Below are positions 42,419-50,776 of a DNA stretch of 64,000 nt, piece by piece. The position numbers and the translations under genes were made by a program. Within the stretch, counting starts at the first letter, position 1; each line of letters starts with the position of its first letter. The stretch spans positions 34,990 to 98,989 of the forward strand of contig JAHBVK010000019.1 of assembly GCA_019637555.1 (NCBI GenBank), read 5' to 3'. Source of the stretch: Anaerolineae bacterium. Lineage in GTDB: Bacteria > Chloroflexota > Anaerolineae > Aggregatilineales > UBA2796. The notes under the pieces were generated by a model. The model was not told where the DNA came from. It was given only the letters and a program-made list of their open reading frames with translations, and searched no databases.

Positions 42419-43660
42419 GTGTCTATGCATATTGCCGCTGAAGAAACGTCACCCCGTAAGCTGAAAATCCTAATCTGCTTACTCTACTACGTGCCGCACT
42501 ATACTGGCTACACGATCCATGTGCAGGATGTGGCGGAGGCGCTGGCGGCACGTGGACATGAAGTCACAGTGCTATGCGCTCGCCACAAGAACGATCTCCC
42601 GCGTGACGAAACCGTGCGTGGCGTGCGTATCGTGCGCTTATGGGCACCGATCCGTATGAGCAGAGGCATGATCATGCCCTTGTATCCGCTGGCACTGTGG
42701 CTGTTCATGCGCCGCTACGATTTGATCTTCACCAACACGCCGATGCTAGAAACGGCGCTGGTGGCAGTGGTCGGACGTTTGACGGGCAAGAGCATCGTTT
42801 CCACGCATCACGGCGATCTGGTGCTGCCCGAAGGACTGGGCAATCGTGTGATCCAGACGGTCATGTTTGAGTTCTACAGAGTGCTAGCGCGGCAGGCGTA
42901 CAGGCTGATCGCCTATAGTCAGGATTACGCCGACAACAGCTATTATCTCAAGCCCTTTATGAACAAAGTCACACCTAATTACCCGCCGATCCGCGTGCCG
43001 GAGCCAAACGTCGCCCATGCGGCTGAACTTAAGGCGCAGTGGTCTAAAGATGGTGGACCTGTAATCGGTTATTCCGGTCGCTTCGTGCGCGAGAAACGCC
43101 CTGATCTGTTGATCAAATCGCTGGAAGTGATCAACCAGAAATATCCCAACGCGCGGATCGTGTTCGCGGGTGAGTACGACATTCCCTACGAAGATACATG
43201 GGAGCAGTATCAGCCCATCGTGCAGCAGTACAAAGATCAGTTGAACTTCCTGGGTCTGATCACCAGCCGCGAGGCGATGGCGAATTTCTACGAGGCGTTG
43301 GATGTGCTGGTGCTGCCAAGCGATACCGAGTGCTTCGCGCTGGTGCAGGTAGAAGCGATGCTCTGCGGTACTCCTGTGGTGATGACTGACACGCCGGGTG
43401 GTCGCGTTCCCGTGCGCGAGACGGGCATGGGCTTGATCGTGCCGCGTGGCGATCATCGCGCCATTGGTGAGGCGGTGATCGAGATCATGCAGAACCGCGA
43501 GAAGTACGTCAAGCCGCGTGAGCATATCCTCAACATCTTCAACTTCGAGGAAACGATTAACCGCTACGAGCAGACCTTCCTCGCCGCCGCTGAAAATAGC
43601 CGCATCAAGCTACCGGATTGGCACAGAGTAGTCTCGGCGCTGCCGAGCAAGGGCGAATAG
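42419..43660 (+). CDS. glycosyltransferase family 4
   Basis: 413-residue GT-B transferase using nucleotide sugars in the cytoplasm. N-terminal ILICLLYYVPHYTGYTIHVQDVAEALAARGHEVTVLCARH, GYSGRFVREKRPDLLIKSLEVI for donor phosphate binding, and FYEALDVLVLPSDTECFALVQVEAMLCGTPVVMTDTPGGRVPV holding the E-X7-E motif. Start is GTG 42419 with AAGGAAA eight bases upstream; ATG 42425 is an alternative. Probably adds a sugar to a lipid-linked intermediate that the neighbouring flippase-like protein moves across the membrane. The AT-rich TIR-TPR gene follows after 38 bases. Confidence 0.9.
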   Translation: MSMHIAAEETSPRKLKILICLLYYVPHYTGYTIHVQDVAEALAARGHEVTVLCARHKNDLPRDETVRGVRIVRLWAPIRMSRGMIMPLYPLALWLFMRRYDLIFTNTPMLETALVAVVGRLTGKSIVSTHHGDLVLPEGLGNRVIQTVMFEFYRVLARQAYRLIAYSQDYADNSYYLKPFMNKVTPNYPPIRVPEPNVAHAAELKAQWSKDGGPVIGYSGRFVREKRPDLLIKSLEVINQKYPNARIVFAGEYDIPYEDTWEQYQPIVQQYKDQLNFLGLITSREAMANFYEALDVLVLPSDTECFALVQVEAMLCGTPVVMTDTPGGRVPVRETGMGLIVPRGDHRAIGEAVIEIMQNREKYVKPREHILNIFNFEETINRYEQTFLAAAENSRIKLPDWHRVVSALPSKGE

Positions 43661-43698
43661 CTTCTCCACACGCAGCATATCCTAGAGATCGGTGTGCT

Positions 43699-45678
43699 AT
43701 GAGCAATTCGACAACAGTCTATCTAAGCTACTGGCACGCTGATCTCGGCTGGGCAATGCAAATCAGGCGACATCTGATCATTCAGGGTTATCGAGTCTTT
43801 TGTGATGCCAGACATGTCCTCTTCAAAAATGAAGTGCTGGCTGATTTCGTGCCTCATGCTATCGCCGCTAGTTCACATTTTCTGATGCTGCTGACCCCTG
43901 ATTATTTCATGCGTTGCACAGGCAATAAGCACAGTTTCTTCCTACGTGCAGAGTTGGAAATCGCGCTGCATTTGAAACGGGCTTTGCTGCCGATTACCTT
44001 CACGTGGTTTCGACTCGAATATATGCTGGCAAATTTCCGCAAGGAGGGGCTATCGTTAGATGCTGTCCGCCCCGTCGAAATCAACTATGTCTCGTTCCCC
44101 ATGACGATGAACAGGATGATTGAAGAGAGACTAAAACCGCCTCAGAAGGTTAGCATTACCCCAATTCCCACTGAGGCGAAGATGGCAATCGATGCGGCTA
44201 ACGCGAAACTCGATGCACTCCCCTTAATCAGCCCGACACGCCTTCACGCCGAAGAATACTATGAATCGGGCTACCAGAATCAGTTTATGAACGCTGACAT
44301 ATTCACTCAGAAAGCGACTAACCAAAACGCAGTTCAGTTTTATAGTTGGGCGCTTGAGTTAGCGCCGGATTTACCATTTGCGCTGTTGAATCGAGCGAAA
44401 TTGTATGAATCGAGTGGCGAGTTAGAGAAAGCGGAAGCCGATGTTAATGCATTTATTCAGCTAGCTCCCGATGCAGGCGACGGCTATCACTATCGTGGCA
44501 ACATCCGTCACTGGAGAGGCGACTATGAAAATGCTATTGCCGATCAGACAAAGGCTATTGAACTAGCACCAAATGAAGGGATTTTCTACTTTTATCGTGC
44601 AGCCGCGCGACTTAGCATTAACGACTTGGAAGGCGCACGCGCCGATTGGGAGGAATCGCTGCGCTTAGGGACAGGACACGCGATGAGTGAGGCGGCAATC
44701 TTTCACAATCTCGCTGGCATCAAACAACGCCAAGGTGATTTTGAAGGAGCATTAGCCATCTACGACAAAGCGATCTCATTACTACCAACACTCGTCGGTA
44801 ACGATGCAAACGTTGCTCAGATGTACATAAATCGGGGGGATCTGCGGCAGAAGAGGGATGATAAACTTGGCGCAATAGCGGACTATGATGAAGCGATTCG
44901 CATCGCTCCGAAGAATGTTTGGGCTTATGTCTTACGTGGTACGTTATATATAGCTCTCGATAACCTTGAAAAAGCACTAAGTGATCTCAGTCATGCCATT
45001 GGGCTAGACCCCGGCTCATTTCAGGCATTCAATAATCGAGGTTGGGCACGACAATGTAATAAAGATTATGACGGAGCATTGGAAGATTACAATCAGGCTA
45101 TCTTCTTAAATTCCGAACTCGTGATTGCCTACAACAATAGAGCTAAATTGCAGATGCGAAAGCGCGACTACGCAGCAGCGATTGAGGATTGCGCGGCAAT
45201 TCTGCGCCTTGAGTCCGATAATTCCTTTGCCTTGCATCTGCACGGCTATTGTAATTTTCAGCTTGGTAAAATGGATGAATCGTTAGCAGATTACGAAAGA
45301 GTAGTGGAGCTTGCTCCTGATTGGTATGAGGGTTACATAGGGCGAGGGTATGCTCGTGCTTTCAAAGGTGATCTTGAAAGTGCTCTTGCAGACGTGGAAA
45401 AGGCACGCGAACTCAAGCCTGATGATGCTGGTGTTTATGGAACACGCGCCTATATTCGGCTGCAACAACAAGATTTTGATGCCGTAATAGCTGACTGTGA
45501 TGAGGCAATACGGTTGTCTAGGAGCTATGCCGAGCCATACAAATATCGGGCGCAGGCGTGGACTCACAAAGGCGAACAAGCGAAAGCCGATGCCGATCTG
45601 CGACAGTACCAAGAGTTGATTAAACCAACATGGAGCAGCAAAACGACTAAATCTTGGTGGCAGCGATTGTTAGGATAA
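43699..45678 (+). CDS. TIR-domain protein with C-terminal TPR array
   Basis: 659 residues. Residues 1-140 form a TIR domain: TTVYLSYWHADLGWAMQIRRHLIIQGYRVFCDA, then SSHFLMLLTPDYFMR, then FFLRAELEIALHLKR, where E85 matches the catalytic glutamate of NAD-cleaving TIRs. After a linker (about 140-210) come roughly twelve TPR units to the end (A-F-N-N-R-G-W-A, A--D---AI-L-P patterns). Start is ATG 43699 with GAGATCGG upstream; the frame is open to 43618, overlapping the GT4 gene. It is more AT-rich than its neighbours. No dedicated effector or sensor gene adjoins except hicBA. Defence or signalling is possible; neither is shown. Confidence 0.87.
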   Translation: MSNSTTVYLSYWHADLGWAMQIRRHLIIQGYRVFCDARHVLFKNEVLADFVPHAIAASSHFLMLLTPDYFMRCTGNKHSFFLRAELEIALHLKRALLPITFTWFRLEYMLANFRKEGLSLDAVRPVEINYVSFPMTMNRMIEERLKPPQKVSITPIPTEAKMAIDAANAKLDALPLISPTRLHAEEYYESGYQNQFMNADIFTQKATNQNAVQFYSWALELAPDLPFALLNRAKLYESSGELEKAEADVNAFIQLAPDAGDGYHYRGNIRHWRGDYENAIADQTKAIELAPNEGIFYFYRAAARLSINDLEGARADWEESLRLGTGHAMSEAAIFHNLAGIKQRQGDFEGALAIYDKAISLLPTLVGNDANVAQMYINRGDLRQKRDDKLGAIADYDEAIRIAPKNVWAYVLRGTLYIALDNLEKALSDLSHAIGLDPGSFQAFNNRGWARQCNKDYDGALEDYNQAIFLNSELVIAYNNRAKLQMRKRDYAAAIEDCAAILRLESDNSFALHLHGYCNFQLGKMDESLADYERVVELAPDWYEGYIGRGYARAFKGDLESALADVEKARELKPDDAGVYGTRAYIRLQQQDFDAVIADCDEAIRLSRSYAEPYKYRAQAWTHKGEQAKADADLRQYQELIKPTWSSKTTKSWWQRLLG

Positions 45679-45695
45679 ACTGGAGACAGTGAGTA

Positions 45696-45908
45696 ATGAA
45701 CAACACTTACACCGCCATAATTAAACAAGTTGACGATTGGTGGATCGGCTGGATCGAAGAAATTCCGGGCGTTAACTGTCAAGAACAGACTCGTGAGGAA
45801 TTGCTGAACAGTCTAAAAATGACATTGCAAGAAGCCCTAGAATTCAACCGACAGGAAGCAATAGAGGCGACTGAGGGCAATTACCAAGAAGCAAAAATCG
45901 CGGTATGA
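45696..45908 (+). CDS. hicB: HicB-family antitoxin
   Basis: 70-residue HicB-like antitoxin: YTAIIKQVDDWWIGWIEEIPGVNCQEQTREELLNSLKMTLQEALEFNRQEA, the standard WIGWIEEIPGVN-Q--T-EE-L--L pattern. SD GGAGACAG lies near the ATG. Here the antitoxin gene comes first, reverse of the pair at 17045-17554. Its TGA overlaps the ATG of hicA (ATGA at 45905-45908). The pair appears intact. Confidence 0.9.
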   Translation: MNNTYTAIIKQVDDWWIGWIEEIPGVNCQEQTREELLNSLKMTLQEALEFNRQEAIEATEGNYQEAKIAV

Positions 45909-46093
45909 AGCGAGTCGATCTGATCAAGCATTTACGAACGCATGGATGTGAGATGCTGAGAGAAGGAAGCAATCATTCTTGGTGGCACAATCCAGAGTTA
46001 AATAAAAGATCGGCAGTTCCGCGTCATAATGAGATAAATGACATCCTAGTACGCAAAATCTGCAAAGATTTGGGGATTCCATCAGCAAAATGA
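45905..46093 (+). CDS. hicA: HicA-family toxin
   Basis: 62-residue double-stranded-RNA-binding-fold mRNA interferase. KRVDLIKHLRTHGCEMLREGSNHSWWHNPELNKRSAVPRHNEINDILVRKICKDLGI fits the family throughout, with the catalytic histidine in GSNHSWW and the VPRH-EI strand-turn. Intact, unlike the hicA at 17045. Its stop overlaps the start of the downstream methyltransferase (ATGA at 46090-46093), so the module sits tightly inside the glycan gene order. Confidence 0.92.
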   Translation: MKRVDLIKHLRTHGCEMLREGSNHSWWHNPELNKRSAVPRHNEINDILVRKICKDLGIPSAK

Positions 46094-46938
46094 CCATCGA
46101 CCAAGCAACCATCCAACGCCTGACGCGCAATGAAGCGGATATGGCGTTCAAGAAGCGTGTGCAGACCATTTTCGAGTGGATCGACGTGAGTGCGGATCGC
46201 ACGATCCTCGATTGCGCCTGCGGGCGTGGCTTCTACCTCAAAATGATCCGATCTGTCAGCCAATGCAAACTGGTTGGTTTGGAACTGGACGAGGAGATCA
46301 TCGAGAAGGCACGGCGTAACATCGCCGGACTGCCTGATATTTCCCTGACGCGCGCCAACATCTACGAGCAGCCCTTCGATGACAACAGCTTCGATGGCGT
46401 GCTGCTCTCGGAAATCCTTGAACACATTGATGATGATGTACGCGGCTTGCGGGAAGTGAAGCGCGTCCTTAAACCCGGCGGCGTGGTGGCAATCACCGTG
46501 CCGAATGCCAATTATCCGTTCTGGTGGGATCCGATCAACAAAACGCTGGAAGGGCTATTCGACACTCATATTCAGCATGGTGTCTTAGCAGGCATCTGGG
46601 CGAATCATGTGCGCTTGTACACCCGCGAGCAACTGCGTAGGGCGGTGCTGGATGCTGGACTGATCATCGAGGAGGAGCGCAGCTTCACGCATTACTGCTT
46701 CCCCTTCATCCACAATCTGGTTTACGGCTTGGGCAAGGAAGCCTTGGAAGCCGGGTTACTGCCTAAGAACATGGCGAAAGCTGCGGATCGCACCACCTTC
46801 GATGAAAATGATGGCAATCTGTTCAATCCGATCAATCTTGGGCTGGCGGTGTTCAACTGGTTTGATCGCCCCAACGCCATGAATGAAGCGCCCGGCGTTT
46901 CCACCGTCAATCTGTGCATCAAGGCGCGGAAATTGTAA
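46090..46938 (+). CDS. class I SAM-dependent methyltransferase
   Basis: 282-residue Rossmann methyltransferase. Motif I is TILDCACGRGFYLKMI, then CKLVGLELDEEIIEKARRN with the acidic residue binding the SAM ribose, IYEQPFDDNSFDGVLLSEILEHIDDDV and LKPGGVVAITVPNANYPF. The domain resembles those acting on lipid-linked or surface sugars in glycan clusters. A hydrophobic surface loop follows. ATG 46090 overlaps the hicA stop, which indicates translational coupling to the toxin gene or a recent insertion of hicBA. GT39 follows after 145 bases. Confidence 0.9.
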   Translation: MTIDQATIQRLTRNEADMAFKKRVQTIFEWIDVSADRTILDCACGRGFYLKMIRSVSQCKLVGLELDEEIIEKARRNIAGLPDISLTRANIYEQPFDDNSFDGVLLSEILEHIDDDVRGLREVKRVLKPGGVVAITVPNANYPFWWDPINKTLEGLFDTHIQHGVLAGIWANHVRLYTREQLRRAVLDAGLIIEEERSFTHYCFPFIHNLVYGLGKEALEAGLLPKNMAKAADRTTFDENDGNLFNPINLGLAVFNWFDRPNAMNEAPGVSTVNLCIKARKL

Positions 46939-46990
46939 TTAAGGGATAATGGCGCGCATTCGTGTAATGTAATACATCTGTAATTCGATA

Positions 46991-47008
46991 TACATGGTGA
47001 ATTTGCGC
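46991..47008 (+). repeat. third ATGGTGA-type element
   Basis: TACATGGTGAATTTGCGC, similar in its first half to the second unit at 41149-41165 (TACATGGTGATTTATGCC). It lies 84-93 bases before the GT39 start, near a small ATGTA-A-TACAT palindrome. Weak, because agreement falls off after ATGGTGA. Confidence 0.3.
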
Positions 47009-47083
47009 CCGACGCGCTGGTGTTGGGTAAACTAAACTTGGGAAGCGATCAACTCAAGAAACAGCCGAAAACGAAAATACGCT

Positions 47084-49708
47084 ATGACCTTGTTACCCGC
47101 CGACGATTCCAAGCTGACTACAGCCGAAACGCAGGATCAGACTGCCGCGACTTCACTTAGTGATCTCTCGCTGACGGAATTTCTCAGTCAGTTGCTGAGA
47201 CATCCGCGACAGACATGGCAAGCCCTCAACGGGGCGTTACAGGCAATACCGAGACCAGCGCCGAAAGCCGATCCTGAACTGCGACAAGCGCGGGCGTTGA
47301 GCCAGATCGCGGCGGAGCAGACGGCGCAATCCGATCCGGGTGTTGTAGTTGCTCCTGCCATCTTCACCAATCCGCCTACGCAGGTGGTGATCAGCGAACC
47401 AGTTGTTGTCGAGCGTCCCTCTACCATTCATCTGATCGGCACCTACGCGCTGCCCGTATTCGTGGCAATTGGCGTGATCTTCATCATTGCGCTCATCGGG
47501 CAAACTGGTCTGTCGAACAGCGTCACGATTCCCATTGATCAAAGTCCGCTGATCGTACCGGGCATCCTGTTGATCATGGCGGGTATCGGCTTCGGTGCGT
47601 TGGTGTGGACGCAAGTGCGCTTTGATCGCTTAGAACCGCTGACCTATGAAAGACCAAATGCAGCGGTAAAGTGGAACGCGGAATCGCTGGTTCGGCGTTT
47701 TGGTGCGCGGGCGCTGCTGTTCGGACTGGGTTTGTTCAATGTGATGTTGGCGTGGACCGCTAATACAGCCAGCCAATTCACCACCACGGGGATGATCTAT
47801 TGGATTCTCAGCATCGTCGCTATCACTGGTGCGTGCTACGACAAAATACCTGAAGCATGGGCGCAAATTCAGAGTATTCCCAATAAAGTTCTTGGCTTAT
47901 TCCACTCAGCACTGCGACTTCGCCTGACGCCAACGCTGATCGCTATGATCATCATCCTGATCGTGGGCGCGTATTTCCGCTTCAGCAATCTGGACGCTTA
48001 CCCGCCCGACATGACCAGCGATCATGTGGAGAAGGTGCGCGACTCGTTTTACATCAGTCAGGGGCAGATCGCTGGTGGTCCGGGCTGGCGTCCGATCTTT
48101 CTCGATAATAATGGCGGACGCGAACCCGCCTACTTCTATTTCGTAGCACTGCTGCAAGGCACTACCGGAATCCGTTGGGGCTTCGATCTGATCAAGATCG
48201 CCAGCGGTATCTGGGGCATGGTCATGATCTTGGTCGCGTTGTGGATGGGACGCGCCATCATCGGTGAAGAAGATCGCAATCTGGGCAACCTGACGGGTGT
48301 GCTCATGGCGGCACTCATCTCCGTCAGTTATTGGCATACCATGCTCTCGCGGCTCGGCTTGCGTATTGTCACCACCACCGTCGTCGCCGGACTGCTGCTG
48401 ATCTTCCTGACGCGGGCACTACGCCACAATCGTCGCGGAGATTGGCTCATCGCTGGCTTAATCCTCGGCGGTGGCTTGTACTTCTATCAAGCAGTACGTA
48501 TGCTGCCTGTGGTGGTGCTGGCTGGCGTAGCGCTGGCGCTGCTGCTGCGTGCCCGATCCCGCCATGACTTTGCCGCCTACACCCTGAACTTCGTAGCACT
48601 GGTGCTGGTGGCGCTGGCGGTATTCGCGCCGTTAGGACGCTACATGCTGGAGTATCCACAGAGTTTCTGGAGTCGTTCATCGGGGCGTCTCTTCGGTGAA
48701 GACACCATCGAGATCAAAGATGATAAAGGCAACGTCGTCGGATCGCGGCTGGCGGGTAATCAGGATCGCATTGAGGCATTCACCCGCAATCTGCCCGTGC
48801 TCGGCTCCAACATGCTCAAATCGATCTGGATGTTCAACTGGCAGGGAGATCGCGCATGGATTACTGGATCGCCGGAAGGTGAACCGGAACTGGATACCTT
48901 CACGGGTATCTGGTTCGCGCTCGGACTCGGCTTGATGGCAGTACGTATCGCCCGCAGGCGCGATCCTTCCGACTGGCTGATCCCGCTGTCAGTGGTGATC
49001 TTGGTACTGCCGACGGCGCTATCCATCGCTTTCGTGATCGAAGTGCCCAGTGCTACCCGCGCCAGTGGTGCATTCCCCTTCGTCTACTTCATCGCCGCGT
49101 TCGGCTTGGCAATGGCACTGCGTTTGCTCAGTGGCTTGACGAACAGCCGTCTACTGCGGCAGGCTCTCGTCGCGCTCACAACAATTGCCATTCTCTTGGG
49201 CGGCATGGCGAATTGGAATACCTATTTCGTAGTAGCGATGAAGTATTATCGCGATTCAACGCTGCCCCATCACATTGCAGGCGAGATTTTGCGCAGCTTC
49301 AGTGAGAGCGTCGGTTCCTCCGGCAATGCCTTCATGGTCAATTATCCTTACTGGATGGATGATCGCGCTATTGCTATCGAAGCGGGCGATCCGCGCTGGC
49401 ACGGTGGTGTGCTGGAGACAGAACTGCGCCAGCGCCTGATCGACATGATCCGCGCTAATGTGGGTACGCCCTATGAATTCCGCCCTGATCGGCAGTTGTT
49501 GTTCTTCTTGCATCAAAACGCGCAAGATAGTCTAGCGACGCTGGTGGAAATGTTCCCCGCTGGCTATGTGACGCCGATTGAGACGTATGCGCCCTCGCGG
49601 GACTTCATGACCTACACCGTACAGCCCGTTGGCTGCGGCTGGATCGGGCAGAATATTGGGATGTCCACCGTCTGCGATGAAGCGGCGGCAGCCACCGACT
49701 CACAATAG
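47084..49708 (+). CDS. large membrane glycosyltransferase, GT39-like (GT-C)
   Basis: 874 residues. The first 110 are soluble and hydrophilic with no recognised domain, followed by two or more hydrophobic segments and then a GT-C core: FRFSNLDAYPPDMTSDHVEKVRDSFYISQG (the D-x-x-S-D acidic motif), GGREPAYFYFVALLQGTTGI, and SVSYWHTMLSRLGLR. There are about twelve helices and a soluble C-terminus of about 160 residues. It fits the Chloroflexota GT39 group that transfers polyprenyl-linked sugars. Its last three codons overlap the convergent PhzF gene. Confidence 0.86.
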   Translation: MTLLPADDSKLTTAETQDQTAATSLSDLSLTEFLSQLLRHPRQTWQALNGALQAIPRPAPKADPELRQARALSQIAAEQTAQSDPGVVVAPAIFTNPPTQVVISEPVVVERPSTIHLIGTYALPVFVAIGVIFIIALIGQTGLSNSVTIPIDQSPLIVPGILLIMAGIGFGALVWTQVRFDRLEPLTYERPNAAVKWNAESLVRRFGARALLFGLGLFNVMLAWTANTASQFTTTGMIYWILSIVAITGACYDKIPEAWAQIQSIPNKVLGLFHSALRLRLTPTLIAMIIILIVGAYFRFSNLDAYPPDMTSDHVEKVRDSFYISQGQIAGGPGWRPIFLDNNGGREPAYFYFVALLQGTTGIRWGFDLIKIASGIWGMVMILVALWMGRAIIGEEDRNLGNLTGVLMAALISVSYWHTMLSRLGLRIVTTTVVAGLLLIFLTRALRHNRRGDWLIAGLILGGGLYFYQAVRMLPVVVLAGVALALLLRARSRHDFAAYTLNFVALVLVALAVFAPLGRYMLEYPQSFWSRSSGRLFGEDTIEIKDDKGNVVGSRLAGNQDRIEAFTRNLPVLGSNMLKSIWMFNWQGDRAWITGSPEGEPELDTFTGIWFALGLGLMAVRIARRRDPSDWLIPLSVVILVLPTALSIAFVIEVPSATRASGAFPFVYFIAAFGLAMALRLLSGLTNSRLLRQALVALTTIAILLGGMANWNTYFVVAMKYYRDSTLPHHIAGEILRSFSESVGSSGNAFMVNYPYWMDDRAIAIEAGDPRWHGGVLETELRQRLIDMIRANVGTPYEFRPDRQLLFFLHQNAQDSLATLVEMFPAGYVTPIETYAPSRDFMTYTVQPVGCGWIGQNIGMSTVCDEAAAATDSQ

Positions 49709-50590
49709 CTTACCTTCCGCTATGATGACCACATCGCCTGCTACGTGCACGGAGGTGAGCAAAGTAGTCGTGCCATAGATGCGTACCCGCAGTTCGCTTT
49801 CTCTGCCGAGGAAGCGTCCTTGTCTAATCGTCAGCGTGTCTTCCACGTCGGCTAATCCATGTCTGACCAGATACGCGCCCGCTGGTCCCGCCGCACTGCC
49901 CGTCGCCACATCTTCGAGGCTGCCATCGTTTTCCCACGAACGCGCCTCGCGCCGTTCCACGTCTAGCAAATAGGCATAGTTCGCACCGACGCGCTGCAAC
50001 AGCTTGCCCACTGTCGGCTGCACAATGCGGGCGCGTTCGATTCCACGTTTGATTGGCAAGATCAAGTAAGGTAGTCCGGTTGAGACCACTTGCAGCGGCA
50101 GATCAGCCAGATCGTCAGCGCTGAGGTTGAACGCCTTGACGAACGTGTTTGCCCGCCGTGTTGAGATCGGTTTGCCGAAATGTGGCTCTCCCTGATTCAT
50201 CGTCGCTTCGTAACCATAATCGCGCTTCTCAGTGATGATCTGCACGCTTTTGGCAGGCAGATCGAGTACCCACTCCTCGCGCGTCGCTGCATTCTCCTTG
50301 TGATGATGCAATGTCGCCGCCGCCCCGAGTGAAGGATGACCCGCGAAGGCGACTTCCTCTTGCATGGTGAAGATTCGAGCGCCATAAGTTTGCCCTCGCT
50401 TGCGCGTCAGGAAGATCGACTCGAATTGTCGCATCTCCTGCGTTAGCCGTTGCATCTGTGAGCTGGATAAGCCTCTAGCACTAGGGAAGACAATGAGTCC
50501 GTTGCCGGAAAGCGGTGTTCGACTGAACACATCAACATGGGTGAAAGGTAGCTTGTGTAGTTTCTGTATGCGTTCAGTTGTTTGAGACAT
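49700..50590 (-). CDS. PhzF-family isomerase/epimerase
   Basis: 296 residues, the diaminopimelate-epimerase-like fold of PhzF proteins. Landmarks: FTHVDVFSRTPLSGNGLIVFPSARGLS, MQRLTQEMRQFESIFLTR with the catalytic Glu (FES), FTMQEEVAFAGHPSLGAAATL with the G-H-P motif, and VATGSAAGPAGAYLVRHG. Complete. Family members are seldom linked to phenazines; in Chloroflexota the substrate is unknown. It converges on and overlaps the GT39 gene by nine bases, so either promoter could interfere with the other. Confidence 0.92.
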   Translation of the reverse strand: MSQTTERIQKLHKLPFTHVDVFSRTPLSGNGLIVFPSARGLSSSQMQRLTQEMRQFESIFLTRKRGQTYGARIFTMQEEVAFAGHPSLGAAATLHHHKENAATREEWVLDLPAKSVQIITEKRDYGYEATMNQGEPHFGKPISTRRANTFVKAFNLSADDLADLPLQVVSTGLPYLILPIKRGIERARIVQPTVGKLLQRVGANYAYLLDVERREARSWENDGSLEDVATGSAAGPAGAYLVRHGLADVEDTLTIRQGRFLGRESELRVRIYGTTTLLTSVHVAGDVVIIAEGKLL

Positions 50591-50776
50591 ACGTGATACG
50601 AAAGACTCCTTATCAAGGACAAAACTAAGAATTACAGCCGGAAGCGCCAGATTCGACTTTCGCTAAATATTACTTGCAACTATAATCAAGAGCCGCATTC
50701 ATTCTAAAATAAAGTAAATTGGCTCAGGGTTCCTGCAACGCAGTAGCATGACGCGAAAGCAGCGAAGGGAGTCGAC

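Noticed and set aside
42884..43525. 213-codon - strand frame under the GT4 gene
   Set aside because: Antisense shadow of a conserved glycosyltransferase.
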